Source: Methylocystaceae bacterium UBA5192
GTDB lineage: Bacteria > Pseudomonadota > Alphaproteobacteria > Rhizobiales > Beijerinckiaceae
DNA: 9,399 bases
Direction: 5' to 3'
Assembly: GCA_002412985.1 (NCBI GenBank)
Contig: DHWC01000034.1
Location: 1 to 9,399, forward strand
Made by a program: the position numbers and the translations under genes
Part shown: positions 1 to 6,652 of the stretch, piece by piece
Position numbering within the stretch: position 1 is the first letter of the stretch
Layout: every line of letters starts with the position of its first letter
The notes under the pieces: model-generated
Databases searched by the model: none
Seen by the model: the letters and a program-made list of their open reading frames with translations, nothing else
Told to the model about the DNA's origin: nothing

Positions 1-969
1 TTGAAAAATGGGGATGTAACGAAATTCACAATACGAGGCGCCAATGTTGATGCGCGTCCGATGCTTGGCACCATCATTCGCGCAGGCGCGCTGCATCAGC
101 GCCCAACTAATCCGCCAAACGCCAAAACTAATACTTCAGACAAGAAAAACACATCTCATAAAGCATCCGTGTCTTTTGGAGATTTTGATGTTGATTTTAA
201 GTCTCCAATTGTCACCGGACATAACAAGCAAATACTTTCTAATGTAGAGCTAAAGCTTGAAAGTCGTGGCGGCGCTCCACGATCATTGGCTTTTGGCGGA
301 AGTTTTGGTCAAGAAAAGATCGCTGCAACAATTTCCCGAAACCAGAATAACTTGCCACAACTCGAAATCGCGACGCATGAAGCTGGGTCGCTCCTGTCTT
401 TTCTTGATCTCTATCGAAAGATGGAGAGTGGTGAAATCTCCGCGACAATACAAATTGGCCAGGATCGGGCCGACGGGTCGCTCAAAATTCATGATTTCTA
501 TGTAAAAGGCGAACCAATGATGCGGCAGTTAATGGCGCAGGGCGGGTCGTCGCGAATTGATGAGCGCGGGAATGCGCGGTTTGATCCTGAATCGGTTGAA
601 GTCGGCCAACTGCTTGCAGATTTTTCATGGAATGCTGGGCGTCTCTCTATTCAAGAGGGCGTCTTATCGGGACCTGCCATCGGACTCACCTTTGACGGAT
701 TTTTTGATATGGCCCATGATAGATTAGATATTGCAGGAGCCTATGTCCCGGCCTATGCGCTGAATAGTTTGCTCTCAAATATACCTGTTCTTGGTGTGTT
801 AATTTCTGGTGGACAGCATGAGGGTATCTTTGCGCTGAATTATCGGCTTACAGGCGCAATATCCTCGCCTGTTATCACTGTAAATCCGCTGTCAGCGCTT
901 GCGCCTGGCTTAATGCGCAAAATTTTGGGCGTCATAGACGGCACAGCGCATATGCCGGGCGTCCAATAA
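1..969 (+). CDS. AsmA-like C-terminal (YhdP/DUF3971-type) envelope protein, 5' truncated
   Basis: This is the C-terminal part of a large envelope protein of the AsmA/YhdP superfamily. The reading frame is open from base 1, and the TTG there is probably just an internal codon, so the true start lies outside the window. Seen in the 322 residues: a low-complexity polar linker at about 35-55, then alternating beta-rich segments without transmembrane helices. The family's diagnostic end follows: a stretch around 247-271 reading VPAYALNSLLSNIPVLG then a Gly-rich turn, and VNPLSALAPGLMRKILG at about 294-310. These match the conserved C-terminus of AsmA-like/DUF3971 proteins. Known for the family: very long, N-terminally anchored periplasmic proteins that in Enterobacteria help move phospholipid between inner and outer membranes. 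A lipid transport or outer membrane homeostasis role here is inferred. The gene converges on tyrS with a 28-bp gap. Family assignment is firm; exact function is not. Confidence 0.85.
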   Translation: MKNGDVTKFTIRGANVDARPMLGTIIRAGALHQRPTNPPNAKTNTSDKKNTSHKASVSFGDFDVDFKSPIVTGHNKQILSNVELKLESRGGAPRSLAFGGSFGQEKIAATISRNQNNLPQLEIATHEAGSLLSFLDLYRKMESGEISATIQIGQDRADGSLKIHDFYVKGEPMMRQLMAQGGSSRIDERGNARFDPESVEVGQLLADFSWNAGRLSIQEGVLSGPAIGLTFDGFFDMAHDRLDIAGAYVPAYALNSLLSNIPVLGVLISGGQHEGIFALNYRLTGAISSPVITVNPLSALAPGLMRKILGVIDGTAHMPGVQ

Positions 970-990
970 TCTCTTAAATTACTGAGATCG

Positions 991-1010
991 ACGCCTCTTA
1001 TTTGAGGTGT
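991..1010. terminator. Possible weak hairpin at the AsmA-like/tyrS convergent junction
   Basis: The arms ACGCCTC (991-997) and GAGGTGT (1004-1010) can pair over 7 bp with one G-T wobble around the 6-nt loop TTATTT. The right arm lies inside the last codons of tyrS, whose stop is the loop's first three bases. No clear U-tract follows on either strand. A second, weaker inverted repeat (ATCTC 969-973 / GAGAT 984-988) sits beside it. The position between convergent genes suits a terminator, but the structure is modest. Confidence 0.3.
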
Positions 1011-2260
1011 AGTAATATGTGTTTTTTCTTGCCAAGAGAAAGTTTAGCGACGCCAGCATCGGCAAAATCTTTTTGCGTGATTATTCTGCGCTCATCTGTA
1101 ATGACCTCATCATTGATACGAACGCCGCCGCTTTTGATCTGACGTCGCGCTTCGCCAGTCGAGGCGACAAGCCCAGCTTTTACAAAAGCGTTTAAGACGC
1201 CTAGCCCAGCTGTAATTTCTGATGAAGGAAGTGTGATTGTTGGAAGGGTCAGCGATAGCGCACCCTGTTCAAATGTTGTGCGGGCTGTTTCTTCAGATTT
1301 TTCTGCTGCTTCACGACCATGAATTAAGGCTGTTGCTTCAGTCGCCAGCGTCTTCTTTGCTTCATTAATCTCAGCGCCTTGTAGGCGAGAGAGGCGGGTG
1401 ATTTCGTCGATCGGTAAAAACGTAAACAGCTTGAGGAAACGGATGACATCCGCATCTTCAGTATTTCGCCAATATTGCCAGTAATCATAGGGCGAGAGCA
1501 TATCTGCATTAAGCCAAACAGCGCCTGCTGCAGTTTTTCCCATTTTAGCGCCAGAGGCTGTCGTTAGCAGAGGGGAGGTTAGCGCGTAAAGCTGAGGAGA
1601 GCCCATTCGGCGTCCTAGATCTAAGCCAGTAACAATATTTCCCCATTGATCTGAGCCACCCATCTGTAGCAGGGCGCCGTAACGTCGATTCACTTCGACA
1701 AAATCATAGGCCTGTAAACACATATAATTAAATTCAATGAAGGAGAGCTCATGTTCGCGATCAAGTCGCATTTTAACAGAGTCCATTGTCAGCATGCGAT
1801 TGACAGAAAAATGACGGCCAACATCGCGCAAGAAGTCGATATAATTTAAATCTGCGAGCCAGTCTGCATTATCCAGCATGAGCGCGTCATTCGGCGCGTC
1901 GCCAAATTTTAAAAAGCGTTCAAATATTTTTCTAATTGAGTCTTTGTTTACGTTAATCTGCTCAATCGAGAGTAATTTTCGACTTTCATCTTTGCCTGAT
2001 GGATCGCCAACGCGGGTCGTGCCGCCGCCCATCAAAGGGAGCGGCTTGCCGCCTGTGCGTTGGAGCCAGGCGAGGAGCATAATCGGAAGGAGAGATCCCA
2101 CATGCAGCGAGGGCGCCGTGCAATCAAAGCCGATGTAAGCTGCAAGCCCACCTTGCAAGGCCTTTTCGTCAAGACCTGGAAAATCAGAGCATTGATGAAC
2201 AAAACCCCTTTCGAGCAAAATATGCAAGAAATCGGATTTGGGGGTAAATTCGTTAGTCAT
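998..2260 (-). CDS. tyrS: Tyrosine--tRNA ligase (TyrRS)
   Basis: Cytoplasmic class I aminoacyl-tRNA synthetase that activates tyrosine with ATP and charges tRNA-Tyr. At 420 residues it has the normal length for a bacterial TyrRS. The tyrosine pocket and HIGH-type signature are seen at about 42-56 (YIGFDCTAPSLHVGS). The tyrosine-recognition helix and loop cover about 183-208 (LQAYDFVEV, then GGSDQWGN). The KMSKS-type loop is KMGKT at 239-243. The C-terminal S4 RNA-binding domain lies at about 355-418, with the typical GEARRQIKSGGVRIN pattern. The ATG at 2260 fits the family N-terminus (KSDFLHILLERGF, HQCSD), but no purine-rich Shine-Dalgarno lies in front of it; the upstream bases are C-rich. 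The gene is divergent from the MBOAT gene and convergent with the AsmA-like gene, so it is probably transcribed alone. All catalytic motifs look intact. Confidence 0.98.
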   Translation of the reverse strand: MTNEFTPKSDFLHILLERGFVHQCSDFPGLDEKALQGGLAAYIGFDCTAPSLHVGSLLPIMLLAWLQRTGGKPLPLMGGGTTRVGDPSGKDESRKLLSIEQINVNKDSIRKIFERFLKFGDAPNDALMLDNADWLADLNYIDFLRDVGRHFSVNRMLTMDSVKMRLDREHELSFIEFNYMCLQAYDFVEVNRRYGALLQMGGSDQWGNIVTGLDLGRRMGSPQLYALTSPLLTTASGAKMGKTAAGAVWLNADMLSPYDYWQYWRNTEDADVIRFLKLFTFLPIDEITRLSRLQGAEINEAKKTLATEATALIHGREAAEKSEETARTTFEQGALSLTLPTITLPSSEITAGLGVLNAFVKAGLVASTGEARRQIKSGGVRINDEVITDERRIITQKDFADAGVAKLSLGKKKHILLHLK

Positions 2261-2454
2261 GGGGCCACGGTGTAGGGCCTGAGAGAGAAACGCGCAAGGC
2301 TTTCAGCCCCAGGCTTTAGACCAGGGTAGAGCTGCGCGCGGGCTCGAGCTCTCGTGTGGGTGGAATGGACGGGCTTCACCTCTTCTTACGCGCTTGTTAG
2401 AAGCCCTGTTAGAGATATTGATGGTGATCGCCAGAGTTGGCGTAAGGGTATGAG
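2261..2454. other. Divergent spacer between tyrS and the MBOAT gene
   Basis: This 194-bp region must hold the promoters of both divergent genes, yet I see no convincing -35/-10 pair. It contains an inverted repeat, AGAGCT (2328-2333) and AGCTCT (2347-2352), around a GC-rich 13-nt loop that ends in a CTCGAG palindrome. AAGGG at 2444-2448, 6 nt before the MBOAT ATG, is a reasonable ribosome binding site. An open frame in another phase that starts at 2354 and runs into the MBOAT gene has no family resemblance and is not called. Confidence 0.4.
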
Positions 2455-3879
2455 ATGCTGTTTTACGAACCGCTGTTTTTATTTTTATTCGCGCCGGCGG
2501 TCTATCTCTTGTACTGGCTCTTTGGCGCGGGGCGCATCGAGAGACTGTTTATTTTATTGCTCGCTAGTCTCTTATTTTATGGCTGGAGCGAGCCAGTTTT
2601 TATTTTTATTGTCTTTGCTTCGCTCGCGTTAGATCTCATCGTGGCGCGAGAAATCGACAGACTTCCAATTGGAAGCGCTATGAGCAAGTTTTGGCTGGCC
2701 TTGGGCGTAGCCAGTAATTTGCTGATTTTAGTTTATTATAAATATGCGGGCTTTCTGGCGACTAATCTTGATGCGGTGTTGCAATTTTTTTCTCTCCCAG
2801 GATTCAGTCTTTGGAAGATTGCATTGCCTATTGGGGTAAGTTTTATTGTTTTTGAAAAAATCACCTATCTTGTAGATATCTACCGGGGCGTATCAAAGCC
2901 AACAAATGATTTTCGGCTCTATATGCTTTATGTCTTTTTCTTTCCTAAGCTGCTCGCTGGGCCTATTATAAAATATCATGACATTGCTCATCAATTAGAA
3001 GAATGCCGGCATGCGGGCTTTGACGATGTGATTCTAGGGTTTAGTCGTTTTATGCTCGGCGTTATTAAAAAAATTCTCATTGCGGATACAATGGCGCAAG
3101 GCGCAGATATTATTTTCGCACATGATCCAAAGGTTCTACAGTTTGGCGACGCATGGATCGGCGTTATTTTTTTTACATTAGAGATATATTTTGATTTTTC
3201 TGCTTACTCGGACATGGCCATAGGCTTAGCAAGAATGTTAGGGTTTCGACTTCTTGAAAATTTTAACATGCCTTACATTGCTATAAATTTAACAGACTTC
3301 TGGCGCCGCTGGCATATGTCGTTGACGAGCTGGATCCGGGAATATCTTTATTTTCCCCTCGGTGGGAACAAAGGCGCTCAAGCGCGCACTTATTTCAATC
3401 TTTGGGTTTGTTTTTTGGCCTCGGGCATATGGCATGGCGCGGCTTGGCCATTTGTTATTTGGGGCGCATATAACGGATTATTTTTGATTCTAGACCGATT
3501 GTTTTTAATTAATTGGCTGAGTAATTTGCCAGATTGGGTTTCTAATTTTCTCACCATGATTATTGTCATGATTGGCTGGAGCATTTTTCGCTCAGCGAGC
3601 GTTGATCAATCTAACCATTTGCTTTTAGCAATGGTTTCACCGTTCGGCGGTGCGGGGCTATCAGTTCATATTCCAATCGATTATTTTATTATGATGGGAT
3701 TTGCGATTTTTATATGTTTTTTACAACGGCTCAGTCTTACTCTAAAAGACTTTGATTGGGAGATTATGAGCAATCGATTTCCGATGGCGATTAATTGCTT
3801 TTTAAGCGTTTTTTTCGTTGCCGCTCTCGCCAAAGGATTTGCTGATCCCTTTAAGCCATTTATCTATTTTAGGTTTTAG
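2455..3879 (+). CDS. MBOAT family membrane O-acyltransferase (AlgI-like)
   Basis: Polytopic inner-membrane acyltransferase of the MBOAT family. AlgI-type members take an acyl group, usually acetyl, from a cytoplasmic donor and pass it across the membrane to a periplasmic partner that esterifies a glycan. The 474-residue protein has roughly ten hydrophobic segments beginning directly at the N-terminus. Seen motifs: LPIGVSF near 122, AGPI..Y.DI near 168-175, the FWRRWHMSLTSWIREYLYFPLGG block starting at about 282 with His287, and SGIWHGAAWPF with His327, equivalent to the catalytic His of AlgI and its relatives. All core family residues look intact. AAGGG at 2444-2448 supports the ATG at 2455. 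The gene is followed after 3 bp by an AlgX/AlgJ-like gene, the usual partnership. No alginate, cellulose or other glycan biosynthesis genes are present, so I give no alg symbol; the substrate is unknown. The gene is AT-richer than the purine genes. Confidence 0.93.
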   Translation: MLFYEPLFLFLFAPAVYLLYWLFGAGRIERLFILLLASLLFYGWSEPVFIFIVFASLALDLIVAREIDRLPIGSAMSKFWLALGVASNLLILVYYKYAGFLATNLDAVLQFFSLPGFSLWKIALPIGVSFIVFEKITYLVDIYRGVSKPTNDFRLYMLYVFFFPKLLAGPIIKYHDIAHQLEECRHAGFDDVILGFSRFMLGVIKKILIADTMAQGADIIFAHDPKVLQFGDAWIGVIFFTLEIYFDFSAYSDMAIGLARMLGFRLLENFNMPYIAINLTDFWRRWHMSLTSWIREYLYFPLGGNKGAQARTYFNLWVCFLASGIWHGAAWPFVIWGAYNGLFLILDRLFLINWLSNLPDWVSNFLTMIIVMIGWSIFRSASVDQSNHLLLAMVSPFGGAGLSVHIPIDYFIMMGFAIFICFLQRLSLTLKDFDWEIMSNRFPMAINCFLSVFFVAALAKGFADPFKPFIYFRF

Positions 3880-3882
3880 TGC

Positions 3883-5082
3883 GTGAGAATAAAACTCAAT
3901 CAAAAACTTCCGATCTTGGCGTGTATCGGCCTTGTGATAAGTCTTTTTATCATAGCGATTTGGAATTTTTTAATTAGTGATGCGTGGCCCAAGTTGCGCA
4001 TTCGCAGCGCCTCGCCACTTGCGGGAATCGCCAAAGTAAGGCCAATTCCTTGGTCTTTGGCTGATTTTATTGCAGGTGAGACGCAAAAAGTCGCGTCAGT
4101 TAATTTCTCTCAACGATCTCCTGTTTTTCCCATTTCTGTAAGGGCAAAAAATCAATTTATTTTTTCTCTATTCCATGAATCAGCGGCTGCAGGCGTCGTG
4201 ATCGGTAAAAATGATCAATTATATGAGCAATTTTATATTAATGAATTTTGCGGGCGATTGATAAATCAAAATCTCACTAATATTCCTCAATGGGGAGAGT
4301 CGCTTCAGCAAATCCAAAGCGGCCTTGAAAAATTAGGTAAGAAATTTGTCTATGTCATTACGCCCTCTAAAGCGGCGCAATATCCTGAAGATTTACCTCC
4401 AGCCGCCTCTTGCGCTAAGAATTTTAACTCAATTCCTGATAAATTAACGCCATATGTTAATGCGCTAGGCGATCGTCATATTCACATATTCAACGGCGCC
4501 GACTTAATTCATAAAAAACGTCAAGATTATTCTGTTCCCTTATTTCCACGTGGCGGCACGCATTGGAACAGTCTAGCGGCCGGTTTGGCTTTGCAGGAAA
4601 TCAATCAATTAACGGCTTTCCCTTTTGGCTCTGTTAATTTCAGTTGGCGTCCAGCCTTACAGGCGGAAGGAACGGACCGCGATCTTTTAGATCTCCTAAA
4701 TCTTTTATGGCCGGATGCAACTTATCCAACGACAGTCATAACAAATGAAATCTCTCAACAAGCTTGTTCCGTTTCGCCAAGATTATTAGCTATGGGGGGA
4801 AGTTTTCTGCATGAAATTCTTGCAGCAGCAACGCTGGCTCAATGTCCCCCACAGATTGACTATTGGTTTTACATGCGAACTGAAGACCTTGGCGTTGAGC
4901 TAGGTCATTATTGGCGAAAACCAGGGGAGGCCGGTAATGGAGAACGGCAATCAGCTGATGACAGGGTCCTTGACGCGAATGTGCGGAATGCAGATGTGGT
5001 GATCTTGGAAGAAAATGAATCAAATATTGCGACAATGAAGCAAGTCGATCAGCTTAAAGCGGCCTTGCGTCGTATCCAATGA
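3883..5082 (+). CDS. AlgX/AlgJ-type SGNH domain protein, probable periplasmic O-acetyltransferase partner
   Basis: A single N-terminal hydrophobic helix at about residues 9-30 should anchor this 399-residue protein in the inner membrane, with the rest in the periplasm. The soluble part resembles the ALGX/ALGJ SGNH hydrolase-like domain: a VITPSKAAQYPEDLP segment near 157, GGTHWNSLAAG with His227, and MGGSFLHEI with Ser307 as the likely nucleophile. In AlgX and AlgJ the catalytic triad is Asp-x-His plus Ser in a GDSF-type motif. Here the Asp two residues before the His is Gly225, and the Asp before the Ser is Gly306. The start is GTG at 3883, 3 bp after the MBOAT stop, with only a weak AGG upstream at 3871-3873, so translational coupling is likely. 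Known role of the family: receives acetyl groups from the MBOAT partner and transfers them to a polysaccharide. Transferase activity here is inferred; an altered triad or a binding-only role cannot be excluded. Confidence 0.82.
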   Translation: MRIKLNQKLPILACIGLVISLFIIAIWNFLISDAWPKLRIRSASPLAGIAKVRPIPWSLADFIAGETQKVASVNFSQRSPVFPISVRAKNQFIFSLFHESAAAGVVIGKNDQLYEQFYINEFCGRLINQNLTNIPQWGESLQQIQSGLEKLGKKFVYVITPSKAAQYPEDLPPAASCAKNFNSIPDKLTPYVNALGDRHIHIFNGADLIHKKRQDYSVPLFPRGGTHWNSLAAGLALQEINQLTAFPFGSVNFSWRPALQAEGTDRDLLDLLNLLWPDATYPTTVITNEISQQACSVSPRLLAMGGSFLHEILAAATLAQCPPQIDYWFYMRTEDLGVELGHYWRKPGEAGNGERQSADDRVLDANVRNADVVILEENESNIATMKQVDQLKAALRRIQ

Positions 5083-5341
5083 GTCCGCGTCTTTGCGTCG
5101 CAGTGGCGATGCAGTCAGTCAGTTAAAGACATTGAGTGAGGGCGAATAGGCGTTATTTGGCGGTATTTCCTTACTCTAAACCGGATGCGGCATGCGGGAT
5201 CAAGGCGTCGTTTTAGGGGCCTTCCCTCTACCGTCGGACAAGATTAGCCCTTATATAGGCGTCGTCCGGTCCGAGCGAAATTTAGCGTTCAGGCAATCGT
5301 CGACATGACGATAATGAGATTAGTTAAGGAGGAGTTTTTTT
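5083..5341. other. Intergenic leader region upstream of the DUF992 gene
   Basis: No gene or structural RNA was recognised in these 259 bp. An inverted repeat, TCGGAC (5234-5239) and GTCCGA (5269-5274), flanks a TATATA stretch at 5252-5257 that could be a -10 element, though no good -35 sits at the right distance. If the promoter lies there, the transcript leader would be about 75-80 nt. A short AGGG/CCCT hairpin lies near 5213-5227, and three tandem CAGT units are at 5112-5123. Nothing here is a clear terminator for the SGNH gene. Confidence 0.35.
5325..5334 (+). promoter_or_regulatory. Very strong ribosome binding site of the DUF992 gene
   Basis: TAAGGAGGAG lies 7 nt before the ATG at 5342, separated from it by a run of T. 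It is a near-perfect anti-Shine-Dalgarno complement, far stronger than any other start site in the window, and it fixes the start codon. It suggests high expression of the secreted protein. Confidence 0.9.
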
Positions 5342-5875
5342 ATGATCAAATCAAATATTCTCGGTAAGCTTTTAGCAGGCGCTTGCGCGGTTGCGCTCTT
5401 TGCGCCAGTTGCGGCTTCTGCGGGTAATCGCGTTGGCACGCTGCAATGCCGTCTTTTGGGCAATAACATCAGCGTTGTTGTTGAGAACCAGCAAATCGAC
5501 TGTAACTACCGCGATGACGCTGAGGGCGCAGAGCCCGCGCATTACACTGGCACATTGACAAAAGTTGGCGCTAACGTGACCTACAATGGCCAAGGCGAAT
5601 TAGGATGGGGCGTTGTCGCAGAAACCGGCAAGGTTGGTCCTGGCGCGCTTGAGGGCGAATATGCTGGTCCAGAAGTTTCCGCTCGTGTCGGCGTTGGTGG
5701 TGGTGGCGCGATCCTTGTTGGTGGATCCAACAACACCTTCTCGCTTCAGCCGTTCAATATTGAAGCTGGCGCAGGATTGGGATGGACGGCAGGCGTTGAG
5801 AAATTGAAGCTGACCTATGTGCCGCCGCCAGCTCCGCCAGCGCCTGCGCATAAAGGCAAGCATAAGCGTCACTAA
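5342..5875 (+). CDS. Secreted DUF992 domain-containing protein
   Basis: Small exported protein of 177 residues. A Sec signal peptide is plain: basic N-terminus, hydrophobic core at about 10-25, and an ASA cleavage motif ending at Ala27. The mature part matches DUF992 as known from Hyphomicrobiales: VGTLQC with Cys36, a second Cys at 54, HYTGTLTKVG near 66-75, then PGALEGEYAG and a Gly-rich VGVGGGGAILVGGSNNTFSLQP block. The two cysteines may form a disulfide. The C-terminus is odd: a proline/alanine stretch followed by a Lys/His/Arg-rich tail (KGKHKRH), which could bind anionic surfaces such as peptidoglycan, LPS or nucleic acid. The biochemical role of DUF992 is not known to me. The strong ribosome binding site suggests abundant product. 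It stands alone between the acetylation pair and the convergent SDR gene; a link to either is not shown. Cys15 lies within the hydrophobic core and is not a lipobox cysteine. Confidence 0.9.
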   Translation: MIKSNILGKLLAGACAVALFAPVAASAGNRVGTLQCRLLGNNISVVVENQQIDCNYRDDAEGAEPAHYTGTLTKVGANVTYNGQGELGWGVVAETGKVGPGALEGEYAGPEVSARVGVGGGGAILVGGSNNTFSLQPFNIEAGAGLGWTAGVEKLKLTYVPPPAPPAPAHKGKHKRH

Positions 5876-5881
5876 ACTTTA

Positions 5882-5911
5882 AGCTTGGGGAAATTTAACT
5901 TCCCCAGAGCT
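5882..5911. terminator. Bidirectional hairpin between the convergent DUF992 and SDR genes
   Basis: TGGGGAA (5886-5892) pairs perfectly with TTCCCCA (5900-5906) around the 7-nt loop ATTTAAC. The stem extends by AGCT (5882-5885) with AGCT (5908-5911) across one bulged G, giving 11 bp. It starts 6 bp after the DUF992 stop and reaches into the SDR stop codon (5910-5912), so it can serve both genes. Flanking U-tracts are short (CTAACTT rightward, TTAAAGTTTA leftward), so it may block or stabilise transcripts rather than act as a textbook intrinsic terminator. Confidence 0.65.
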
Positions 5912-6650
5912 AACTTGGTGATTTGAAGTCGCGGAGTTTATCAGCGACGAAATCATAAAGTCTCGCGCTTTCTTGCCATTCAGGCTTCAAGAGCGCGAGA
6001 CATTTTTTTGCAAATTCTTCTGGCGTTTTGAGTGTTTGCGGATCTTCGCCTGGCATGGCTTGAGCGCGCATTCGCGTTCTGAGCGGGCCAGGGCTAGCGA
6101 GCATAACGGTTACGCCGTCGCCGCGCGTTTCAGCGGCGTATGTTCGTGCAAGGGCTTCAAGAGCCGCCTTTGAAATTGCATAGGGTCCCCAAAAAGGCTT
6201 CATGTCGGCGCGATGGGCGACGCCTGATGTTAGAAAGGCGACGCGCGCCTGACCTGAATTGCGCAGTAGGGGATCCAGCGAACGGATCAGGCGCCAATTA
6301 GCCGTGACGTTAACAGCAATAACGCGGTCCCAGTCTTTTGGCTCAACATGCGCTAGCGGAGATAGGGGGCCAAGAATAGCTGCATTGCCGACAAAGACGT
6401 CAAGTCGACCCCAACGCTCAAAAATTGTTGCGCCAAGACGATCAAGGGCGGCGTAATCTGTTATGTCACAGGGCGCCAATGTCGCGGTGCCGCCAAGCGC
6501 AGTGATCTCATCATCGAGCGCTTCGAGGCCTGCTTGAGATCGCGCTAATGCAATCACATGCGCATTGTCTCTGGCTAATTCGAGCGCGAGCGCATGCCCG
6601 ATCCCGCGCGAGGCGCCTGTAACAAGCGCAATGCGTTTATCCTGTGACAA
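5910..6650 (-). CDS. SDR family NAD(P)-dependent oxidoreductase, TTG start, coupled to purF
   Basis: Classical short-chain dehydrogenase/reductase of 246 residues, cytoplasmic. The Rossmann fold has the nucleotide motif TGASRGIG at 11-18, an acidic CDIT at 61-64, a GNAAIL variant of the NNAG motif at 88-93, Asn114, and the catalytic set Ser142, Tyr157 and Lys161 (YAISK). PGPLRT follows at about 188-193, as usual after the active site. The sequence resembles YciK-like SDRs, whose substrates are poorly defined, so no substrate is given. The only good start is TTG at 6650, 2 bp downstream of the purF stop; there is no ATG until about residue 150. The weak start right behind purF points to translational coupling and shared transcription in a radA-cvpA-purF-SDR unit. 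This neighbourhood recurs in alphaproteobacteria from general knowledge, but a role in purine metabolism is unproven. The gene ends in the hairpin at 5882-5911. Confidence 0.92.
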   Translation of the reverse strand: MSQDKRIALVTGASRGIGHALALELARDNAHVIALARSQAGLEALDDEITALGGTATLAPCDITDYAALDRLGATIFERWGRLDVFVGNAAILGPLSPLAHVEPKDWDRVIAVNVTANWRLIRSLDPLLRNSGQARVAFLTSGVAHRADMKPFWGPYAISKAALEALARTYAAETRGDGVTVMLASPGPLRTRMRAQAMPGEDPQTLKTPEEFAKKCLALLKPEWQESARLYDFVADKLRDFKSPS

Positions 6651-6652
6651 GC

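Noticed and set aside
1..3. TTG at the first base as the true start of the AsmA-like gene
   Set aside because: The product would lack most of a normally much longer protein, and the frame is open to the window edge, so the gene is simply cut off.
2354..2632. 92-codon plus-strand frame overlapping the start of the MBOAT gene
   Set aside because: It overlaps the MBOAT coding region in another phase for most of its length, and the product (Arg/Ser/Phe-rich) resembles a frame-shifted membrane protein rather than a leader gene.
5112..5123. Three tandem CAGT units
   Set aside because: Too short to count as a meaningful repeat; expected by chance.
5083..5341. Possible tRNA or small RNA gene in the DUF992 leader
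   Set aside because: No cloverleaf, CCA end or convincing terminator was found; only short, weak inverted repeats.
5384..5386. Cys15 of the DUF992 signal peptide as a lipobox cysteine
   Set aside because: The hydrophobic core continues well past it and a normal ASA cleavage site follows at residue 27, so a lipoprotein is unlikely.
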